DNA from: CAUUFM01 sp041844335
Lineage (GTDB): Bacteria; Bacillota; Clostridia; Lachnospirales; Lachnospiraceae
Length of the DNA: 37,915 nt
Direction: 5' to 3'
Assembly (NCBI GenBank): GCA_041844335.1
Contig: JBGZAX010000081.1
Location: forward strand, 1 to 37,915
Shown here: positions 33,272 to 37,915 of the stretch, one piece after another
How the letters are laid out: every line of letters begins with the position of its first letter
Numbering within the stretch: the stretch's first letter is position 1
Translations under genes and position numbers: made by a program
The notes under the pieces: generated by a model
Told to the model about the DNA's origin: nothing
The model's database searches: none
Seen by the model: only the letters and a program-made list of their open reading frames with translations

Positions 33272-34336
33272 CTAAATAGTGTTCTCAACCATCTCTTTTA
33301 TATTATTCAGCTGTGTACCGGCACTTAAGTCTATTACTTCCTTGTCGGTTTCAATTATCGCCGTGCCGATATCCTCCTGCTCCATTACTATTATTTTGAT
33401 ATCATCGGACAATTCGGATAAGACATCGACCAAATCATAGTCCGTTTCCCTTATCATCTCAAAATCATATTTAGATATGTATATCTTAATCCATTCCGTC
33501 CTTTTTAAGTCTTTTGTAGCATCCTTTATCATACCCTTTATAATATCACTACTTGACTCAAGACTTACCTTTACTATTTTTTCAGCCGTGGATAAAGCTA
33601 TATTGGTAAGGCTCTGCTCATATTTTTCATATATGCTTTCCTTTTCTACGGAAATACAATCCAATATTTCTCCCACAGCCTCTTTTATGGCATCAACCTC
33701 CGTGATCACAGCCTTTTCTATCTCTTCGTGCGCTCTAATCATTCCGTCATTATAGCCGTCATTATAGCCCGATGCCATTCCTTCTCTTTCGGCATCCTTC
33801 TTTATCTTTTCAGCAGCGAGAATAGCTGTTTGTCTGATCATATCCGCTTCTTCCTGAGCCCTTTGAAGCATTTCGTTCGCCTCCTTTAATTTTTCGGCAA
33901 ACATTTCATCAGCTATTTTCTTGCCCTTATCGATCTCGGATAACTCTTCTTCCGAAAAACCCTCAGTATCTATACCATCTTTTATAAACCTTTGATCAAA
34001 CCTTATCAGCTTGTCAATGCTGAGAGCGTTTCCGAATTTTTCTTCTTGTTCTTCCGTTTCTTCTTCATTACTTTCCGTGTCGAAGTATATCTCCTCTTTT
34101 ATTATAGGATTTATCACATCTTCACTTTCATAGCTTTCAAGCTTTGAAAAATCTATCACTCTGAATACGGCTTTATCCTGAGCATTTTCAGTCTCTTCAT
34201 CACTATTTAAATCTTTCGATAAATCAGCATCTTCTTCAAGGTCGCTTTGGTATTCGCTGTCCTTTGCCAAGCTTCCTATCAAAAAGTCGGATATCTTTAT
34301 TTCACTCGGGTCAAAGCCTTTTGATAAATTATACAA
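33272..34336 (-). CDS. fliH: Flagellar export regulator FliH
   Basis: A 354-residue FliH, longer than most (often 200-280) because of an acidic N-terminal region (residues about 30-120, rich in Glu, Asp and Ser). The central coiled coil at about 130-190 leads into the glycine-spaced helix GYNDGYNDGM. The C-terminal domain (about 230-354) binds FliI, in a fold shared with the ATP synthase stalk. The start is TTG at 34336, nine bases after GGAG of a GGAGGAG run; it overlaps the fliG stop by 8 bases. Confidence 0.88.
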   Translation of the reverse strand: MYNLSKGFDPSEIKISDFLIGSLAKDSEYQSDLEEDADLSKDLNSDEETENAQDKAVFRVIDFSKLESYESEDVINPIIKEEIYFDTESNEEETEEQEEKFGNALSIDKLIRFDQRFIKDGIDTEGFSEEELSEIDKGKKIADEMFAEKLKEANEMLQRAQEEADMIRQTAILAAEKIKKDAEREGMASGYNDGYNDGMIRAHEEIEKAVITEVDAIKEAVGEILDCISVEKESIYEKYEQSLTNIALSTAEKIVKVSLESSSDIIKGMIKDATKDLKRTEWIKIYISKYDFEMIRETDYDLVDVLSELSDDIKIIVMEQEDIGTAIIETDKEVIDLSAGTQLNNIKEMVENTI

Positions 34337-35387
34337 TTACATCATCTCCTCCGCCCTTAGTGATAATCAGCTCACCTTGTTCCTCTAATCTTCTGATAAT
34401 ATTAACAATTCTTTGCTGAGCATCCTGTGCATCCTTGAGTCTGACATTAGATGTAATATCAAGATCTGACTTGATACCCTCAGCCATACGCTTTGACATA
34501 TTCTTGAAAATAAGAGCCTGTATAGTTTCTGTCGATGCCTTGAGTGCATAAACAACGTCTTTCGAATCGCAGTCTCTGATAAATCTCTGAATGGATCTGT
34601 CGTCCATACCGGCGATATCCTCGAACACGAACATCTTCTTTCTGATGTCGTCCGCAAGATCCGCATCTCTTTCCGCCAAGCCCTCGAAAATAGCCTTTTC
34701 TGCACTTCTGTCGATATGGTTCATTACATCTGCGATAAAATCTATACCGCCAACGGTAGTGAAATCCGTTGTGAGTACATTTGCAAACTTTCTCTTCATC
34801 TCCTCTTCCACCAGCTTTACGGCATCGGGAGATGCACTTTCCATTCTTGCAACCGCCTCCACCACCTCAAGCTTTTTCTGTTCATCAAACTGCTCTATTA
34901 TCTTTGCAACCATATCGGAATCCACGTAAGATAAGATAAGTGCAATAGTCTGTGATCTTTCATGCTGCAGCATGGCAAATAAGGTCTTAATATCAGCTTT
35001 TTTCATAAAGTCGAACGGTCTTGTCTTTAATGTCTTGGTCACCTTATCAAGAAGACTTGATGCGGTAGACTTTCCGAAAGCCTTTTCAAGTACAGCTCTT
35101 GCATAATCTATACCGCCGTCCGTAACCACCTTTTGAGTCATACAGGTCTTGTAAAACTCATCCAGTACAGCCTCAGTTTCCTCGGATTTCAAATGTCCAA
35201 GTCTTGCCACCGCTATTGTGAGCTTTTCAACATCGCTCTCGTCCATATACTTATATATATTCGACGCTCTTTCCGTTCCCAAAGATACGATTACCGCCGC
35301 TGCTTTCTGGCTGTCGGTAATTTCTCTTGTAACAGTATGAGCCGCCTGCTCTGCCGGTATTTCAGGTCTTTTATCCTTAGGCATCAT
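34329..35387 (-). CDS. fliG: Flagellar motor switch protein FliG
   Basis: A 352-residue C-ring protein. The N-terminal domain (SQKAAAVIVSLGTERASNIYKYM) binds FliF. The middle domain (GGIDYARAVLEKAFG, then a second GGIDFIADVMNHID) binds FliM, and the C-terminal domain (EGLAERDADLADDIRKKMFVFEDI) carries the charged torque helix that meets MotA. The start is the ATG at 35387, five bases after GGAGG; the next ATG at 35384 is equally possible. A TTG at 35402 would contain the ribosome site. It overlaps fliF by about 11 bases and fliH by 8 bases. Confidence 0.96.
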   Translation of the reverse strand: MMPKDKRPEIPAEQAAHTVTREITDSQKAAAVIVSLGTERASNIYKYMDESDVEKLTIAVARLGHLKSEETEAVLDEFYKTCMTQKVVTDGGIDYARAVLEKAFGKSTASSLLDKVTKTLKTRPFDFMKKADIKTLFAMLQHERSQTIALILSYVDSDMVAKIIEQFDEQKKLEVVEAVARMESASPDAVKLVEEEMKRKFANVLTTDFTTVGGIDFIADVMNHIDRSAEKAIFEGLAERDADLADDIRKKMFVFEDIAGMDDRSIQRFIRDCDSKDVVYALKASTETIQALIFKNMSKRMAEGIKSDLDITSNVRLKDAQDAQQRIVNIIRRLEEQGELIITKGGGDDVIV

Positions 35388-37011
35388 CCTCACCTCCGCC
35401 AAGCCATGTCTTTAATAGGCGTGCCGCAATCTCAGGGTTCTTATCGGCAAATTCTCTTACATCCTTACGCAAGCCCATTCCTCTATCATTCTGTAACATA
35501 ATTTTCTCTTCATCATATTCAGAGTTCGAATCCATTATAGAAGGTAATATGCCGCTGCCCGATTCATGAGCCCGTTCCGCAGCAATAGCCGCCATCTGCA
35601 ATTCCATAAGCATTCTTCTTCTTCTCAACAATAAGAATACAAACAGGAATATCAGTATCATAAGCACCGCTCCTATTATAGCCCATAGGAATGACGGTAT
35701 CCTTGCAAAGAAGCTCTCTTCCGATACATCAGCCACATCTACCTGCTCGCTCTTAGCATACTTCGCACTTACAATGGTTATCTTATCTCTTCTGTCATCT
35801 ACGGCAATTCCTGCCGCATTTCCGGCAAGATTTATCAGCGAATCCTGAGGAACCGTTCCGAAATCGGCTCCGTTAATACTGATAGATAAGCTCAGATCCT
35901 CTATAGCACCTGCGGGAACGCTGCCCTGCTCCTTTATCTGATTGAACAGATACTCTCGTGCAAACTGATAATCTCTAAGATTTCCGTTGTTCTCATTTTC
36001 GGCTGCATTGTACTCCGGAATTTCCGCATTCACTTCAGTACCCACTACACCCTCTGCTCCGTTTTCAAGTCCGGTACTGCCTCCCGATGCAGATTCTCTT
36101 GCTATAAGACCTTTTTTATCCTGGTCATCTATCTTTTCGGGAACGCTATAGGTAATGCTTTCTCTCATAATACTTTGCATATTTACCTTAGCCTTTGCAA
36201 CCACTCTGACATTTCCGGAGCCGTAGATAGAACTGAACACCGACAGTACATTATCCGCCACGTGTCTTTCCACCATTTTTTCCATATCCGACTTTATCAA
36301 AGCTGCATTTGTAAGATCTGCAGGTGTTTTCTGACTATTTCTTGTATTATCGTCAAGTACAACGGATACATCATTTCCGTTTCCGTCTATTACTGCAACA
36401 TTTTCCATTGAAACGCCACGAATACTTGTAGCCAAAAATCTCTGAATAGCCGCTACCTGTCCGGGATTCGGTGCACCGCCATTTGCCATTTTTACAAAAA
36501 CGGAGGCTGTAGCCGGAATATCTTCATCCTCACTGAGAACATATCTGTTCTCCTCCGAAAGAGCTATAGTCACCTTGGCATCCTGTACGCCGTCAAACAT
36601 CCTTATTGTAGCCGCTATTCTATCCTGTAAATCATACAATTCATATCTTTTTTGAACAGAGTCCGTGGACATACTGTTAGCCCTGCCTGAGATCTCATAA
36701 GCAAATCCGGTGTTCGGATATCCGCTCGCCGCCACAATAGCCATAGCCCTATCATGATTATTCTTACTTACCAGTATATCTCCGTCGTCCTCATACTTAT
36801 ATCCTATGTTGTTTTCTCCCAACAGGCGAATAATATTAGAAGCATCCTCTCCGCTAACCTTTGAAAAAAGAGTACCATACGCTGATCCGGCACTGTTTAA
36901 CACAATCGAAACAACTATAGCAAACACTAAAATTCCAAGTATCACGGATGCAGCAATTATTAAGGTTCGCCTTGTAAATCTCGCAATAAAATTCTTTATA
37001 TTGTCTAACAT
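35377..37011 (-). CDS. fliF: Flagellar MS-ring protein FliF
   Basis: A 544-residue MS-ring protein. The first membrane helix is at about residues 15-42 and the second near 440-460 (FLWAIIGAVLMILIFLFVFLLL), with the periplasm-type ring-building domains between. The C-terminus NPEIAARLLKTWLGG is the FliG-binding tail. The start is uncertain: ATG at 37011 (13 bases from AAGGA) fits the family's usual N-terminus; TTG at 37020 would add three residues and lies four bases from the site. It overlaps the start of fliG. Confidence 0.96.
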   Translation of the reverse strand: MLDNIKNFIARFTRRTLIIAASVILGILVFAIVVSIVLNSAGSAYGTLFSKVSGEDASNIIRLLGENNIGYKYEDDGDILVSKNNHDRAMAIVAASGYPNTGFAYEISGRANSMSTDSVQKRYELYDLQDRIAATIRMFDGVQDAKVTIALSEENRYVLSEDEDIPATASVFVKMANGGAPNPGQVAAIQRFLATSIRGVSMENVAVIDGNGNDVSVVLDDNTRNSQKTPADLTNAALIKSDMEKMVERHVADNVLSVFSSIYGSGNVRVVAKAKVNMQSIMRESITYSVPEKIDDQDKKGLIARESASGGSTGLENGAEGVVGTEVNAEIPEYNAAENENNGNLRDYQFAREYLFNQIKEQGSVPAGAIEDLSLSISINGADFGTVPQDSLINLAGNAAGIAVDDRRDKITIVSAKYAKSEQVDVADVSEESFFARIPSFLWAIIGAVLMILIFLFVFLLLRRRRMLMELQMAAIAAERAHESGSGILPSIMDSNSEYDEEKIMLQNDRGMGLRKDVREFADKNPEIAARLLKTWLGGGEDDA

Positions 37012-37050
37012 AGCAATCAAGCCATCCTTAAGTTATTTTTATTACTGCAC

Positions 37051-37401
37051 TTATACATTAATTCTAAGTATTTCATTATAGGCAGTCAATGCCGAATTTC
37101 TGAGCTGTACCAACAAATCAACAGCCAACTGAGCCTTAGCTCCCGCAATGGTTACATCAGCAACATTATCTATTTGACCTGTTGCCAGTAAATATTGCTT
37201 GTTCGTATAATCATGATCCGTATCAATCACATTCTGAACCGCCGTTTTAAAAATATTTTTAAAACCGGCATCATCCTTAGGTCTTGCCCCGGCAGGATCA
37301 ACCATATTGTCAAAAAACAAATCATTCTTTGACTTTAAACCGTTTACCTTCGAATAGCTGCCGTTCATAGGCACAATAAAGTTTGGATCAAAAAAACTCA
37401 T
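37051..37401 (-). CDS. fliE: Flagellar hook-basal body protein FliE
   Basis: A 116-residue protein that joins the MS ring to the rod. The conserved C-terminal part is clear: ATGQIDNVADVTIAGAKAQLAVDLLVQLRNSALTAYNEILRI. The first 45 residues are variable. The ATG follows the flgB stop by two bases, with AGGAGG inside the end of flgB. In most genomes flgC separates flgB and fliE; here it does not. Confidence 0.94.
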   Translation of the reverse strand: MSFFDPNFIVPMNGSYSKVNGLKSKNDLFFDNMVDPAGARPKDDAGFKNIFKTAVQNVIDTDHDYTNKQYLLATGQIDNVADVTIAGAKAQLAVDLLVQLRNSALTAYNEILRINV

Positions 37402-37403
37402 AA

Positions 37404-37796
37404 TCAGCCTCCTACCTTAATAGCCGTACGCAATCTGGTTATATCATTATTTATTGACTTTATCAAATAATTGTAATGATATGCAGTTCTGGCTATCTCT
37501 ATTTGTTCAGTATCCATATCAACGTTATTTCCATCAAGCCTTGCACTCTGATTTTTCGTATAGTGCAAGGTCGGTTTTTGTGTTCTGATTATCCTGTTAT
37601 AATCATCAATGCCCGCATCTTTTCTATGCTCCATTGTCAGTCTGTTCCTGAATTCCTCATCAAAAGTGATAAACTTACTCTTATACCCCGGAGTGTTAGC
37701 ATTGGCTACATTGTGCAGATGAAGCTGCATCTTGTCCCATATAAATCCGAGCGATGCCTGCTGCAGCAGTATCGTATTTCCGAAAATATTTTCCAC
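37404..37796 (-). CDS. flgB: Flagellar proximal rod protein FlgB
   Basis: A 130-residue rod protein, first gene of the cluster. The N-terminal helix ends in HNVANANTPGYKSKF, the rod-family signature. The segment GNNVDMDTEQIEIARTAYHYNYLIKSINN is the typical FlgB C-terminal helix. The start is GTG at 37796, with AGGAG (37804-37808) seven bases upstream. A sigma-A-like promoter lies at 37860-37888. Confidence 0.94.
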   Translation of the reverse strand: MENIFGNTILLQQASLGFIWDKMQLHLHNVANANTPGYKSKFITFDEEFRNRLTMEHRKDAGIDDYNRIIRTQKPTLHYTKNQSARLDGNNVDMDTEQIEIARTAYHYNYLIKSINNDITRLRTAIKVGG

Positions 37797-37859
37797 AATT
37801 ACTCTCCTAACTCAAATCTAACTACTTGCTTTCACAAAAAATACATAATTAATATATTC

Positions 37860-37888
37860 ACTATACCAAAATTACTTTTAATATGCAA
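37860..37888 (-). promoter_or_regulatory. Promoter of the flagellar-chemotaxis cluster
   Basis: On the minus strand: -35 TTGCAT (37883-37888), a 17-base spacer and -10 TATAGT (37860-37865, one mismatch). The predicted start near 37853 gives a leader of about 57 bases before flgB. The -35 is weak (three of six matches), so an activator may help. The window ends 27 bases further on, so upstream sites cannot be judged. Confidence 0.6.
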
Positions 37889-37915
37889 GATATTTATTTA
37901 AAAAAATAAATAAAA

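Noticed and set aside
34385..34705. A 106-residue frame on the same strand inside fliG
   Set aside because: It lies wholly within fliG in another frame, with no start signal and no recognisable family.

Overview
This window reads as chromosomal DNA from a low-GC, Gram-positive-type anaerobe, most likely a motile member of the Clostridia. The evidence is the AT-rich base composition, strong AAGGAGG-type ribosome sites, consensus sigma-A-like promoters, a FliY-type motor switch, CheC, CheD and CheV, an FlbD/SwrD gene, and a superoxide reductase gene. I cannot name the species.

Layout. Positions 1-378 (minus) hold the start of a Cache-domain sensor gene cut by the window edge. Diverging from it are mnmG and rsmG (655-3264, plus), which end at a small bidirectional hairpin. 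Positions 3355-5779 (minus) form a compact pentose-phosphate operon of a TalC-type transaldolase and a split transketolase. Then come three single genes on the minus strand: a secreted 5'-nucleotidase (5909-7753) with a long repeat-bearing leader, uvrB (8023-9996), and a desulfoferrodoxin (10109-10486).

From 10678 to 37796 every gene is on the minus strand. They form one roughly 27 kb flagellar and chemotaxis cluster of 31 genes. In transcription order: flgB, fliE, fliF, fliG, fliH, fliI, fliJ, fliK, flgD, a small flagellar operon protein, flgE, flbD/swrD, motA, motB, fliM, cheY, flgC, fliY, fliO, fliP, fliQ, fliR, flhB, flhA, fliA, two FlgF/FlgG-like rod genes, cheC, cheD, cheV and an EAL-HDOD gene. 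A sigma-A-like promoter precedes flgB, and a second good one lies in the motB-fliM gap. Together the genes supply the MS ring and switch (FliF, FliG, FliM, FliY), the export apparatus (FlhA, FlhB, FliOPQR, FliHIJ), rod and hook (FlgB, FlgC, FliE, FlgD, FlgE, FliK, FlgF/G), the stator (MotA, MotB), the late sigma factor, and the CheY-P removal and adaptation branch. Filament genes, flhF/flhG, fliL, cheA, cheW, cheB and cheR are not in the window.

I see no mobile element, CRISPR array, tRNA or rRNA, and no clearly new multi-gene system. The content is mostly a standard motility locus with local departures. FliY carries its CheY-binding-like peptide inside the linker, not at the N-terminus. flgC has moved from its usual place between flgB and fliE. 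flgE is bracketed by two stem-loops that do not look like terminators. The EAL-HDOD protein has a histone-H1-like tail, CheC has one altered active site, desulfoferrodoxin lacks one iron-ligand cysteine, and there is an unexplained repeated element upstream of the nucleotidase.
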